Part shown: piece after piece, positions 1-9,184 of the stretch
Layout of the letters: each line of letters begins with the position of its first letter
Position numbering within the stretch: position 1 is the stretch's first letter
Assembly: GCA_002722315.1 (NCBI GenBank)
Contig: PBLG01000011.1
Coordinates: 1-64,000 of the forward strand
Source: Lysobacterales bacterium
GTDB lineage: Bacteria > Pseudomonadota > Gammaproteobacteria > Xanthomonadales > Wenzhouxiangellaceae
Reading direction: 5' to 3'
DNA length: 64,000 nt
Notes under the pieces: model-generated
The model's input: the letters and a program-made list of their open reading frames with translations, nothing else
Databases searched by the model: none
What the model was told of the DNA's origin: nothing
Position numbers and translations under genes: made by a program

Positions 1-561
1 CGGTTCAAGGCAGCAATCTACTTCCACTTGGGCGGTCTCGATCTCTACCCGGCGGCGGTGCGGAAATGAACGCTACCCACACGATTCAGTGAAGAGCCAC
101 TAAATCAATGCGGCCACCTGCCCATGCCGGATCCTCGTCAGTTGAAGCTCCCGCTGCAGTGTGCTCACGAAAAACTGCGAACTGGTTTTTCACATATACT
201 GGCCCAGTTCGCGCGGCATCCGAGATTCGCCGGATAGCCTCCATGCGCACATCTGGAGAGCGCAACAATAAATGAGCCAGAATAGCCGAACTCAAATTTT
301 CGGATCTCAGACCAGCAATTTCGCTAAATAAGCTCATTAAGCTACTCCTTTTTCGAAGACAGAAATAGACGCTTCGCAATCCATCTCATATTCTGTTGAC
401 CGGGGCATTCGGGTCGGTCTACAGCCGATGCGTCTTAGCGTAGGGCGCCTCGCGCTCTCAGCTCTCAAAGCCCCAGAATGGTGTCCGCCCAGCGCTGTCG
501 GGCCGTTTCGCAGATGGCGTTGCGCCCGCAGATTTACCCTGCTGTGGATTACTCATTCGTT

Positions 562-1557
562 TCATTCACTCTTGTAGAGCTCCACCAATGCTCGAGCATC
601 ATCACGCATGTAGCGTCTCAATGCTGCCGGCTTGACTACCTCCACACCACTGCCAAACCCCATCAGCCACCAGCGAAGCTGTTCGGAGTCCATGACATCT
701 GCGCGGATCTCGATACGACCGTCATTGAGTTCACGGTGGATCTGGTCACTTGAGAGCGGGGTCTCGATAACGTGCTGGCCGGCGTAGTTGTCGAAGCGTA
801 ATACCAACCCGATCCTCCGGCCACGGGAATAGGAGAAACCGCCCTGGTCGATGTATTCGTCGAGGTCGAAGGCTTCCGGCTCGCGGACTCGCTCGGAAAG
901 CAGCTCGGCCCGCTCCATCCGATGCAGGACGAGTTGGCGAATATCCGTGTAGCCCTGCACGGTTACAAGCAGGTAGTAGACCGCATCGCGGGCAACCATT
1001 GCCAGTGGGTGAACCGTCAGCCAGCGAGCTTCATCCTGGCCCCGACTGCGATAGTGCACGCGCACCTGGCGTGATTCCAGGAGGCCTTGATAGACGGCAT
1101 CGATGACTTCCGATTCGATTTCCGGTGACTGCAAGTGCATCGCGCGCGAAAGAATTCGAACCCGCTGGGTCCAGCGCCGATACTTTCCGGCATCAGCGCT
1201 CTCCAGGAAGCCCCGTGCCGATTCAAACTGGGGCTCGGCCTCCCGTTGCAGCGTGCGAGGGAGAATCGGCTTCAGGTGCCGCTCGATCAGTTGCCAAGTC
1301 AGCGCTGAGAACGGATCGTGGCCGGGAAGCGAAAGCGCAGCCGAATGCGGCGCCCAGTACCAGCGCCTGTGCCGGCTCTCGTCATATGTCAGAGGAAATC
1401 GGGCGGAAAGCCGGTCCAGGTCGCGCTGAATGGTGCGCAGATCGACTTCAAAATCGCGCTCGCTCAATGCAGTCTGGAATTCGTGGGTCGTCCGGCCGGG
1501 CGGACGCCGAGGGACCAGCCCCAGCATCGTGATCTGGCGAAGAGTGGGGTCCGGCAT
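562..1557 (-). CDS. WYL-domain transcriptional regulator (HTH + WYL)
   Basis: 331 aa ORF; N-terminal HTH-like region (RTTHEFQTALSERDFEVDLRTIQRDLDRLS) followed by a WYL-type region (RVHYRSRG..RWLTVHPLAMVARDAVYYLLVTVQGYTDIRQLVLHRMERAELL). Confidence 0.88.
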   Translation of the reverse strand: MPDPTLRQITMLGLVPRRPPGRTTHEFQTALSERDFEVDLRTIQRDLDRLSARFPLTYDESRHRRWYWAPHSAALSLPGHDPFSALTWQLIERHLKPILPRTLQREAEPQFESARGFLESADAGKYRRWTQRVRILSRAMHLQSPEIESEVIDAVYQGLLESRQVRVHYRSRGQDEARWLTVHPLAMVARDAVYYLLVTVQGYTDIRQLVLHRMERAELLSERVREPEAFDLDEYIDQGGFSYSRGRRIGLVLRFDNYAGQHVIETPLSSDQIHRELNDGRIEIRADVMDSEQLRWWLMGFGSGVEVVKPAALRRYMRDDARALVELYKSE

Positions 1558-1801
1558 GCTTGGTCCCTTGTTTCCCGTTGTACCGAGTTTAGCCCGGTAG
1601 GGATTGTCGCCGGCGTTCGCGTGCCATTTCCGCCTGCTTTGCCCGAAATAGCCGCCGGCGGACCGCTACCTGTAGTCAGCCTGATCGACGCCGATACCCC
1701 GATTTTTCTTTCGTCCCCCAAAATTGACTGGGAGAAAATCACCTTTGTCCCAAATAATATGTGCTGCTGGTCCCCGCCCCGCCCAAGACTCTTGAACTTC
1801 T

Positions 1802-2263
1802 TTAGCTATTACGACCAAGCTCCGAAAGCCTAAGCTCTGAGCGCTGGACCGCCTCTTCCGAGAACTGCTCCGGATGGCGAAGAATGACTGCCTCGAACGC
1901 GAAATCTGCCAGCCCCATCTCTACCAGAAGCTCGTAGCCCGCCGTCTGGGTGGGACGGATAACGGCGCGCTCCACCGCACCTAGAATCCCGCGTCGCTTG
2001 ATCATCTGCCAGGTGCGCGTTGCGCGGGTGCGCCGGCCATTTTTCCGAGAGAGCACTTCCTCGTAGGCCAAGATGGCCTGGATACACTCCTTCTCCACCT
2101 CCGAGGCATCGCCGTATTCCGCCGCACGCAGATCAATCGAGTGCCGGCGCGCCTGGTCCGCCAGATCAGGCCGGCCAAGTCGAATGGCATTCTTCGCGAA
2201 CTTCTCGCAATCCTCAGGAGACGTCAGTCGGGCTACGCGCTCGTCTAATTCCTTGTCGACCAT
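1802..2263 (-). CDS. Uncharacterised small protein containing the TWQMIxRxGxxGAVER...FEAVxxR domain
   Basis: 153 aa ORF; C-terminal ~75 aa aligns by eye with the next ORF at 2301-2603. Confidence 0.7.
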   Translation of the reverse strand: MVDKELDERVARLTSPEDCEKFAKNAIRLGRPDLADQARRHSIDLRAAEYGDASEVEKECIQAILAYEEVLSRKNGRRTRATRTWQMIKRRGILGAVERAVIRPTQTAGYELLVEMGLADFAFEAVILRHPEQFSEEAVQRSELRLSELGRNS

Positions 2264-2300
2264 GTCTTTGCTCCGACGCGTTCTATATCTTCAGGTGGCG

Positions 2301-2603
2301 CTACAGAAGTTCATAGGGGTTTTGCAGGCGCCAATTTGCCGCCGCAACAATTTCAGGCTTGAAGAGATCCTCAAACCGGACCACGAGCGCTTCAAAACTT
2401 TCGCCAAGCCTGTCGTGGTCGCGCAAAACCTTGAATCCCTGCTGCAGATCAGCACTGACCATCAAGCGGGAAAGCGCTCCCACCGCGCCGTGACGATCAA
2501 TCATCTGGCGCGTACGCGCAGCCGCATGGCCGCTGAAGGCCTCGTAAATCTTAATCGTACGGTCCACTTCGCCGATAAAATCCGGGTCGGTCATCGCCTC
2601 CAC
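2301..2603 (-). CDS. Uncharacterised small protein, related to the 1802-2263 product
   Basis: 100 aa ORF; RTRQMIDRHGAVGALSR...FEALVVRFEDLF matches the TWQMIKRRGILGAVER...FEAVILRHPEQF motif of its neighbour. Confidence 0.65.
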   Translation of the reverse strand: MEAMTDPDFIGEVDRTIKIYEAFSGHAAARTRQMIDRHGAVGALSRLMVSADLQQGFKVLRDHDRLGESFEALVVRFEDLFKPEIVAAANWRLQNPYELL

Positions 2604-2886
2604 CCTCCGATTCTGCGTCGCACTGCTGCTGGAACCGAGGCCCTACCCAAGCCCCTTAAAGCACGCGCTGCGCCTACGTCAGAAAGCATACTCCCCCCTG
2701 CGGATCGAGACAAATGACGGGATGACCCCCTCCCCGTGCGCCGGCAACGGGCGGCGAGCAAAAAACCCAGGTAGTCAGTGCACGACGCTTCGAATTGGCC
2801 TGATCGACGCCGGCACACCAAGTTCTTCCGTCCCGCTGGTCAAGTGCCAGCCATCGTCATGGAGGGGCGGGAAGACTGACTCGATG

Positions 2887-3153
2887 CTATTCACCGGCCT
2901 CGAATTGCGTCACTTGGCCAGTGGCACGATTTACCGCTACGTAGCGAGCGGCGCCGACTCTGAGTTCGTTCGGGTCGTGGACGCAGAAGAGCCATACCGC
3001 AGTCGGGTCGAATCCGTAAAGGGCAAGATCCTCGGTGTCCTGCACCGGCACCAGGTCGAAACGCTGGGCCAGCCAGGCCCGAGCTCGGCGCTCCGCGATC
3101 CGCAAATCGATATCTAAATCTGATTCGTTCATTTCCTGTCTGCCGCCTCCCAT
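2887..3153 (-). CDS. Small hypothetical protein (YrhB-like/immunity-like fold possible)
   Basis: 88 aa ORF; ARAWLAQRF...YVAVNRATGQVTQFEAGE resembles small YrhB-type proteins; weak. Confidence 0.45.
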   Translation of the reverse strand: MGGGRQEMNESDLDIDLRIAERRARAWLAQRFDLVPVQDTEDLALYGFDPTAVWLFCVHDPNELRVGAARYVAVNRATGQVTQFEAGE

Positions 3154-3201
3154 GATTGGAACTTGAGGCTTCGGGGCGAGAAAATTAACAGAATCGGACG
3201 A

Positions 3202-3828
3202 TCAGGCGGAAGAGGCAGCCATTTTCCGTTTGACCTTCTGGACCGTCGAGGGTGCGGCACCGGCGATTTCGGCAGTCTTCCGGATGCTGAAATCCTTTTC
3301 CAGCAGTTCCCGGATCCGTGCGTGCTTGTCCCGATCAACTGGCCGGCCCTTGTAGACGCCCTTCTCCTTCGCCTTGGCGATTCCCTGCGCCTGGCGCAGC
3401 CTACGCTGCTCGTAATCTTTCCGGGCGATCGCGGCGACCATGTCCAGCATCATCCGGTTGACTGCGTCCAGCATCCGAGCGGTAAATTCGTCGCTCGAGT
3501 TGCCGCCCAGGGCCGCGTGGCTGGTCGGCAAGTCGAGCGCAACAACGCGCAGCCCCTTCCCCTCGATCTCGGTCCTAAGACGCTCCCATTCGGCCTGTGG
3601 CAGCCGGCTGAGGCGGTCTATGGCCTCGACCAGCAGGATATCCCCAGAGCTGGCGTCCTCCAGCAACCGACGGAGCTCATGGCGATCTGAGGCGGCGCCA
3701 CTGGCATTCTCCACGTACCACGATGCGACTTTTTGATCGTGGTCGGCTACGAAGCTCTCAAGGCTTGCGCGAGCGCGGCTCGCGTCCTGGTCGGCGGTGC
3801 TGGCTCGCAGGTAGGCTCGAATGAACAT
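3202..3828 (-). CDS. Serine recombinase (resolvase/invertase family)
   Basis: 208 aa; N-terminal YLRASTADQDASRARASLESF, LLVEAIDRLSRLPQAEWERL, C-terminal RPVDRDKHARIRELLEKDFSIRKTAEIAGAAPSTVQKVKR HTH. Confidence 0.92.
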   Translation of the reverse strand: MFIRAYLRASTADQDASRARASLESFVADHDQKVASWYVENASGAASDRHELRRLLEDASSGDILLVEAIDRLSRLPQAEWERLRTEIEGKGLRVVALDLPTSHAALGGNSSDEFTARMLDAVNRMMLDMVAAIARKDYEQRRLRQAQGIAKAKEKGVYKGRPVDRDKHARIRELLEKDFSIRKTAEIAGAAPSTVQKVKRKMAASSA

Positions 3829-3851
3829 CTCGCGGCTCCTGTGCTGTTTTG

Positions 3852-4052
3852 GGTGTATTCGTTTCTACTGTGCCAGTTTGGGCTGAAAAACGCAATACCA
3901 AATACACCTTCAAGCCAGGAAATGGATGTGCTGCTAGAGGTGTACCCGAGGAACACACGCAATGTTGGAACCATGTGACGGGCTGTGGCAATATAGGAAA
4001 AATGGCAAGGTGCGGCAGGAAGCGGCGATGAACGACGGGAATACAGTGTATT
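3852..4052. promoter_or_regulatory. Candidate resolvase res region: four TGTATT half-sites
   Basis: GGTGTATT (3852-3859), AATACACC (3901-3908), and AATACA-G-TGTATT (4040-4052), all directly upstream of the minus-strand resolvase. Confidence 0.35.
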
Positions 4053-4194
4053 GCCGAATGTGCTCGGTATAAATCCGTTGGAATTCAACTCTTCGTAAAC
4101 CATGTGGCGTTGTTTCGCGGGATAAAAAGGCGTTTGGCTTTTTTACTCACTAAAGAAGCATATGGCTACATATTTCATAGTTAGGAGAAAAATA

Positions 4195-4596
4195 ATGGAA
4201 ACACAAAAAGCCCATCGAAATCCTTTGATCATGCTGCTCATAGCAGTGATCGGCATGGTCTTTTCGCCTATTTCTGTTCGTGCGCAGGACGAGGGTGTGA
4301 CAGCAAAGGAGATCCAAACCTTCGGAGAGGAACTTCAAGGAGAAAAGGTCAAGATGACTGCCACGCTCCACGAGGTCGATGACCAATGGGTTCGATTGAA
4401 GCTAAAGGACGACCGTTTCGTTGGGTTTTTCGTCCACGACAGCAAAGGTGACCTTTTCCAGTATGCTTTCGCCAGCAAAGAGAAATACGGCCGGACATTG
4501 CTTCAGATGAGCAGGGGCGAACCGATGCTACTCACCGGCACGGTGCGCAGCGTCGGTGGAACCTACGTCCTCTTGGTGGATGATATTCAAAGATAA
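4195..4596 (+). CDS. Secreted hypothetical protein (signal peptide)
   Basis: METQKAHRNPLIMLLIAVIGMVFSPISVRAQDE signal peptide; RBS-like taggag upstream of ATG 4195. Confidence 0.6.
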   Translation: METQKAHRNPLIMLLIAVIGMVFSPISVRAQDEGVTAKEIQTFGEELQGEKVKMTATLHEVDDQWVRLKLKDDRFVGFFVHDSKGDLFQYAFASKEKYGRTLLQMSRGEPMLLTGTVRSVGGTYVLLVDDIQR

Positions 4597-4698
4597 GCCA
4601 TATCATCATAACGATCCCATTTACGTAAAAGAACACAAAAGATTTCCTACAAATGCATACAGGCGATGCTAAATAACGCGCCTGTAGGCTGACGTTAG

Positions 4699-5229
4699 GT
4701 GCTGCAAGTGAAGCAAACTTTCATACATCGCCCAGAACTAGAAATAGAGGCTGACTTTTCGGGAGAGAAGCCCCCTGTGTTTCGCTATCGCCTTATCGCG
4801 ACGAAGGTGGGTTCTTCTGCGGCCCCTAAGACCGTGTGCGCCATAATGCAAAACCCAAGTTACGCTTGTGTGGGGTATGCAGATAAATCCGTCCAGGTGT
4901 TGGAAAGAGTAGTGTTTGAAAAAGGTCTCAAAGAGTTTCGCGGCGTTGGCCGGCTGATAATAGTAAATCAGTTTGCCTTCATCCAAACGAACGGTTTTAT
5001 TGGGGCGAGAGAGCAAGTTGGTGCCCGAAATGACGCTGCAATCGATCAAGCTCTGGAGCAATCAGAAATCATCCTCATTGCATGGGGCAAGGATAACCGT
5101 TTCGTCGAACGTCAAAATGAGATACTCGAAATGATTAGCCGTCATCAGGGCAAACGATTGCTTAAAACGAGCCGCCACCCTTCTAGGGTTGTCTATGAAG
5201 GGTTCATTCAAGAATATCGCCTAACATAA
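4699..5229 (+). CDS. DUF1643-family protein, integron-cassette gene
   Basis: CAIMQNPSYA...ADKSVQVLERVVFE...IIVNQFAF...ILIAWGKDN...TSRHPSRV pattern; immediately preceded by GTTAGGT and followed by an attC-like site. Confidence 0.75.
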   Translation: MLQVKQTFIHRPELEIEADFSGEKPPVFRYRLIATKVGSSAAPKTVCAIMQNPSYACVGYADKSVQVLERVVFEKGLKEFRGVGRLIIVNQFAFIQTNGFIGAREQVGARNDAAIDQALEQSEIILIAWGKDNRFVERQNEILEMISRHQGKRLLKTSRHPSRVVYEGFIQEYRLT

Positions 5230-5294
5230 ACGTCAACACGGACCGGCTTTTTCGCTGGCGCTACAAAGCCGGCCGGTTACGCTAGACGTTAGGC
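5219..5294 (+). other. attC-like integron recombination site
   Basis: Starts GCCTAAC (RYYYAAC) and ends GTTAGGC (GTTRRRY); internal inverted repeats AACGTC/GACGTT and CCGGCTTT/AAAGCCGG; 76 bp. Confidence 0.85.
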
Positions 5295-5309
5295 AAAGAA
5301 GGAGTCATT

Positions 5310-5957
5310 GTGCCTTTAGAGAAAACAACAAGAGATTTAATACACGATTATTGCGTCAGAGATCTCCCTGGCGATATTCAGTGGCACATCGATAAGTTTC
5401 CTTTTGTCGAAGACCAAGAATTGCGTAACCGCCTTGGTCGAGCATTTTATTCTGCTCGTTACACATATAAATTGATGGAAGCAACATTCGTACAGGGCGA
5501 TGAGCAGCACCCTTTTGTAAAATTTCAAATAATGCAGTATGCCTCTATTTATGAGGCAGTAATTACGAATCTATTGTGGGGCGAATTCAAAGAACACCCT
5601 GAAGTATTAAAATTACAAACCCATAAAGCATACAAACCAGTAAACGCTTTAGGCAGTCTTACCAAAATGCAATATGGTGACGAGGACTTATTCACTTGCG
5701 TCTACAGAGATTCCAAGACGCCCAGGAATTCCATTCCATTCAAAGAGAAGGTTGATTGTGCGGTTCGCATTGGGTTCATGGATGCGTCATATTCAGAAGA
5801 CATCAAGCTAATCTACGAGCTAAGAAACTTGGCGCATATAGAAACCGAGGCAAATAAACAGCTTGATGTTGAAATTGAGCAGTCTAAACATGCTTACTGG
5901 CGCCTTGCCCCATTTTTGGAAGGGGTTAGTTCATTTTTGGCCACCTACAATGCCTAA
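5310..5957 (+). CDS. Hypothetical cassette protein (possible HEPN-like helical protein)
   Basis: 215 aa ORF bounded by attC-like sites; YELRNLAHIETEANKQL resembles RN..H HEPN-type motifs (weak). Confidence 0.6.
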   Translation: MPLEKTTRDLIHDYCVRDLPGDIQWHIDKFPFVEDQELRNRLGRAFYSARYTYKLMEATFVQGDEQHPFVKFQIMQYASIYEAVITNLLWGEFKEHPEVLKLQTHKAYKPVNALGSLTKMQYGDEDLFTCVYRDSKTPRNSIPFKEKVDCAVRIGFMDASYSEDIKLIYELRNLAHIETEANKQLDVEIEQSKHAYWRLAPFLEGVSSFLATYNA

Positions 5958-6032
5958 CAATAGCATCAAGCTCGTTCGCTCTCGCTCACAGGGACGCCGC
6001 TACCGCGTCGCCCCTTATGCTTGTCGTTAGAT
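5952..6032 (+). other. attC-like integron recombination site
   Basis: GCCTAAC ... GTTAGAT, 81 bp. The cassette upstream begins GTTAGGCA (5288) and ends TGCCTAAC (5951), exact complements as expected for one mobile cassette. Confidence 0.85.
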
Positions 6033-6037
6033 CTCAC

Positions 6038-6682
6038 ATGGCCAGATTCAGCTCATATGTCACGGATACAATGTTTGCTCCGCACATGTCGGAGTTCACC
6101 AAAGCCGAGGTTCCGGACGTTCTAAAGGAAATCGACAACCACGAGTCCTGGCTGTCCATGTTCCTGCTAAATTCAGTGCTTCGCTCTCGATACACTGGAA
6201 AGACCTACCAATTTGCGTACAATTTCCTAAGACGCTCTGAAGGTGTTTGTCGCGAGTACGAACTAGCTAGAAAACAGACTGCTATTTTTCTCGAAGGCTC
6301 TCGCCAGTCGATCTCTCTCTATTCGCGAGCGATACAACACTGGGAATATTTTCTTTCGCACGGCTGGCATTCATTTCTATTGTTGTCATCGTTCGCCGGG
6401 CACCCCAGAAACGCCATTTTTAAAAAAGGTGATGGGTCGGTCGATGAGAAATTAAACGGACTGTACAGCCTATCGAAACATGCCGAATCACAAATAGAAA
6501 ACGGCCATATCCCTGACACTCATACCATACCAATCTGGCTCGAAAACGACGGTCTAAGATCCGTCAGATACAATCTTTCCTTTGGCGAGGCACGGGACAT
6601 CGTTATGCTTATGGCGCAATGGGCGAATCGAATCGTCGATCCTTTAAAATTGCAGGAAATGCTTAAGAATGGAGAGATCTAA
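6038..6682 (+). CDS. Hypothetical cassette protein
   Basis: ATG 6038, six bases after the attC core GTTAGAT; ends at GATCTAAC (6676-6683), the exact complement of the cassette start GTTAGATC. Confidence 0.65.
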   Translation: MARFSSYVTDTMFAPHMSEFTKAEVPDVLKEIDNHESWLSMFLLNSVLRSRYTGKTYQFAYNFLRRSEGVCREYELARKQTAIFLEGSRQSISLYSRAIQHWEYFLSHGWHSFLLLSSFAGHPRNAIFKKGDGSVDEKLNGLYSLSKHAESQIENGHIPDTHTIPIWLENDGLRSVRYNLSFGEARDIVMLMAQWANRIVDPLKLQEMLKNGEI

Positions 6683-6795
6683 CTTGGTGATCGTGGCGGA
6701 GACGACTAGGTTACTGCGAGTGCTGTAATTATCTAATATTGTGCTGAAATCCTGCCTATCGTAAGACTGCGTATTGATCTGAATAGCACTCTGAG

Positions 6796-7347
6796 ATGCC
6801 TAAAGCTCGCTCAAATCAAAAGGAAGTTCACTCCCACCTCGCGCTTCGAGTAGAAAGCTACTCGGCCAATACGGGCGCTTCGATCACACACGTCGACTGT
6901 ACTCCGACGTTGATTGATGAAAATGAACTGGCACACTCTTTCGGCACCGGGCTTGATCTCATCGCTGTAACGCACTGGCCGGAGGAGAGGGCTGAGGAAG
7001 AGTTATGGCTCTCGATTTACGGACTCAAGCCGACGGACTGGCGATTGCGGCGCCGGTTGAAAGACTATCAGGCGGTAGATGAGCAAGGGGGGCTGAAGTA
7101 TCGGAAATACCGCGGCGACTACTACCCGATTTATGACCTTCCGAAACAAATCGGATATTTGCAGAAGAATCGCCACTACGGGGTCTGGACTGGCGCTGCA
7201 TGGGTATCTCCAGATGTCGCAAGCGACATGCTTACAATGCTTCTCCATATCGAGGCACCGTACTTGGCTCTTCATGAAATTAGGATCAGCAGGAAGCGCG
7301 GAATCGTTCGGATCAGCTTGCAGACAAATGACCCGGCCGAGGAGTAG
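6796..7347 (+). CDS. Hypothetical protein
   Basis: 183 aa uninterrupted ORF with plausible composition; no family recognised. Confidence 0.5.
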   Translation: MPKARSNQKEVHSHLALRVESYSANTGASITHVDCTPTLIDENELAHSFGTGLDLIAVTHWPEERAEEELWLSIYGLKPTDWRLRRRLKDYQAVDEQGGLKYRKYRGDYYPIYDLPKQIGYLQKNRHYGVWTGAAWVSPDVASDMLTMLLHIEAPYLALHEIRISRKRGIVRISLQTNDPAEE

Positions 7348-7438
7348 ACGATCCATGGTTGATTCTGTCGCCCGCAGAGTACGCCGAGTGAGGAAGATGC
7401 TTGGCTCTGTGTGAGGTCCAATAAATCAGGAGGCCGAC

Positions 7439-8221
7439 ATGATTACAACCACTCCAACCTGGGAACTGATCCTGAATTGTGCGCAGGCCCTGACTGCGGA
7501 GGGGAATGTTCCTTTCACCCGGAAACAGCTGATTGAGTGTGTGCGCCTCAAGGACTCTGGCCGGTTGCCTGGTACGATCAATCCCATTATTCAAGGCATG
7601 ACCGTCAATCTAAAAGGTGGTCCTGCCGGGCGCGGGCGCGGAGCACTCAGAAGCGTGGGGCGCGGCCAGTTTGTGCTCACAACCTCGGGGGAGGTCTCGC
7701 TCGACGCTTCAGTCAAGAAGCTGGATTCCGCACCAACACTTCAAACGTCTCACTCTCCAGATATGAAGTCTGGCCCCAGCCGCACCATTGCTGGTATCGA
7801 CTACGAAAAAATATGTGAGCTTGAACCTGAGCGTGAGCCAGATGGGGCAATTCGGCTGTTCAAGCCTCAATCTCGCTATGCTAACGAAGGTGGGCTGGGT
7901 CTGAATCAGTATGGCGCGGGGCCATTTTGCCGCTTCAAGATCCCGGCGAATCTGCCATTGGCTGGCGTTTACGCGATTACCAGAGACGAGGCCTTGCTGT
8001 ATATCGGCGAGTGCGAGAATCTCTCGCGCCGCTTTAACTATGGCTACGGACTGATCTCACCTCGGAACTGTTTCAGGGGCGGGCAGGAGACCAACTGCCG
8101 AATCAATGCCTTGGTGATGAAGGAAATGGAGGCGGGTCGCGCCCTCCATCTGTATTTTCACCGGTGCGATAACTATAAGCAGCTCGAGACCCAGCTGCGG
8201 CGAGACCTCAAGCCTCAATAG
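7439..8221 (+). CDS. GIY-YIG nuclease-domain protein
   Basis: 260 aa; C-terminal AGVYAITRDEALLYIGECENLSRRFNYGYG is GIY-YIG-like; RBS ggaggcc upstream. Confidence 0.75.
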   Translation: MITTTPTWELILNCAQALTAEGNVPFTRKQLIECVRLKDSGRLPGTINPIIQGMTVNLKGGPAGRGRGALRSVGRGQFVLTTSGEVSLDASVKKLDSAPTLQTSHSPDMKSGPSRTIAGIDYEKICELEPEREPDGAIRLFKPQSRYANEGGLGLNQYGAGPFCRFKIPANLPLAGVYAITRDEALLYIGECENLSRRFNYGYGLISPRNCFRGGQETNCRINALVMKEMEAGRALHLYFHRCDNYKQLETQLRRDLKPQ

Positions 8222-9184
8222 AATCGGATTTACGGGGGGCGCGGGCTCTTTGGAGCTGTAGCGAGTTCCTGGCGGCAGAACTCCAATGCCAACTGGACCG
8301 GGGGACGGCCGGCATCAGGCTTTTGTTGAACTCGATAGGACGCCATGGAATCCGACCCATCGAGGTACATCGCCCGCGGAACAGGACCTCGGAACTCACC
8401 GAATATCACTGTCCCGCAACTGCTCCGATACTTTGCACGCGGCTCAGTCATTGCTCTCAGTCTTGGGTCAAGTTCGCTTCTGGCGTCCTAGAACAAGTTT
8501 CCAATCAAGATCAAGGGGCCTCTGTATTTCGGATCGCGCGTCCAAATATGCGCGAATAATCTCCGCCGACCCGACACGGCCCTTGGTGATTAGAGCATCT
8601 GCTATTTTTCCGACGGCACGCCAGGTTCCAGGTCAGCCAAGCCATCTCCTAACTCGTCGACGCTGGTCATTCAGCAGTCCATCAGGGGGAAACGTAGCCG
8701 ATGCGCGCTTCGAAATCTATAAATTCGTGGAGCCGGCCGAGCGAAATTTCGATCTGCCCGCATTGAGCGAGGTCGCTGTCAGCCCCGATCGAACGGAGTG
8801 GCTAATTTATAGCCTTTGCTTCCGCAAGCGGCCCCGCAAGGAGAATGCGAACATTGGCCAGTCGTTGGTCAAAGGTATCCTGCTAGGACGCCTCGGCACT
8901 CCCCGGACCAAGCATCGGATTGAATCGGTTCTTGTTCGCGAAGGGGCATAAACGCTTCCGCGCCGCACCAGGGGCGTGTCGAAAGATTTCAGGCAGGAGC
9001 GCCGTGCGCCCTTCTCACATCGCGATTGCGGGGCTCTACCAGCGTCAGGGCCTTCCAATCGAAATTGTCCTAGACTATGCGGGCAACCCAAGGCGATGTC
9101 CGCCTTGGGCTCGGAGTGGGCTTGCCTCTTATACAACCCCAAGGAAATAGCTAACACAGGAAGAATTGAGAGCCATTGGCTACC

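Noticed and set aside
478-753. 91-aa plus-strand ORF opposite the WYL regulator
   Set aside because: Overlaps the C-terminal coding region of the WYL gene antisense; no independent support.
8222-9180. Several overlapping ORFs on both strands after the GIY-YIG gene
   Set aside because: No frame has convincing family motifs or start context; possibly eroded coding sequence but not supportable as a feature.
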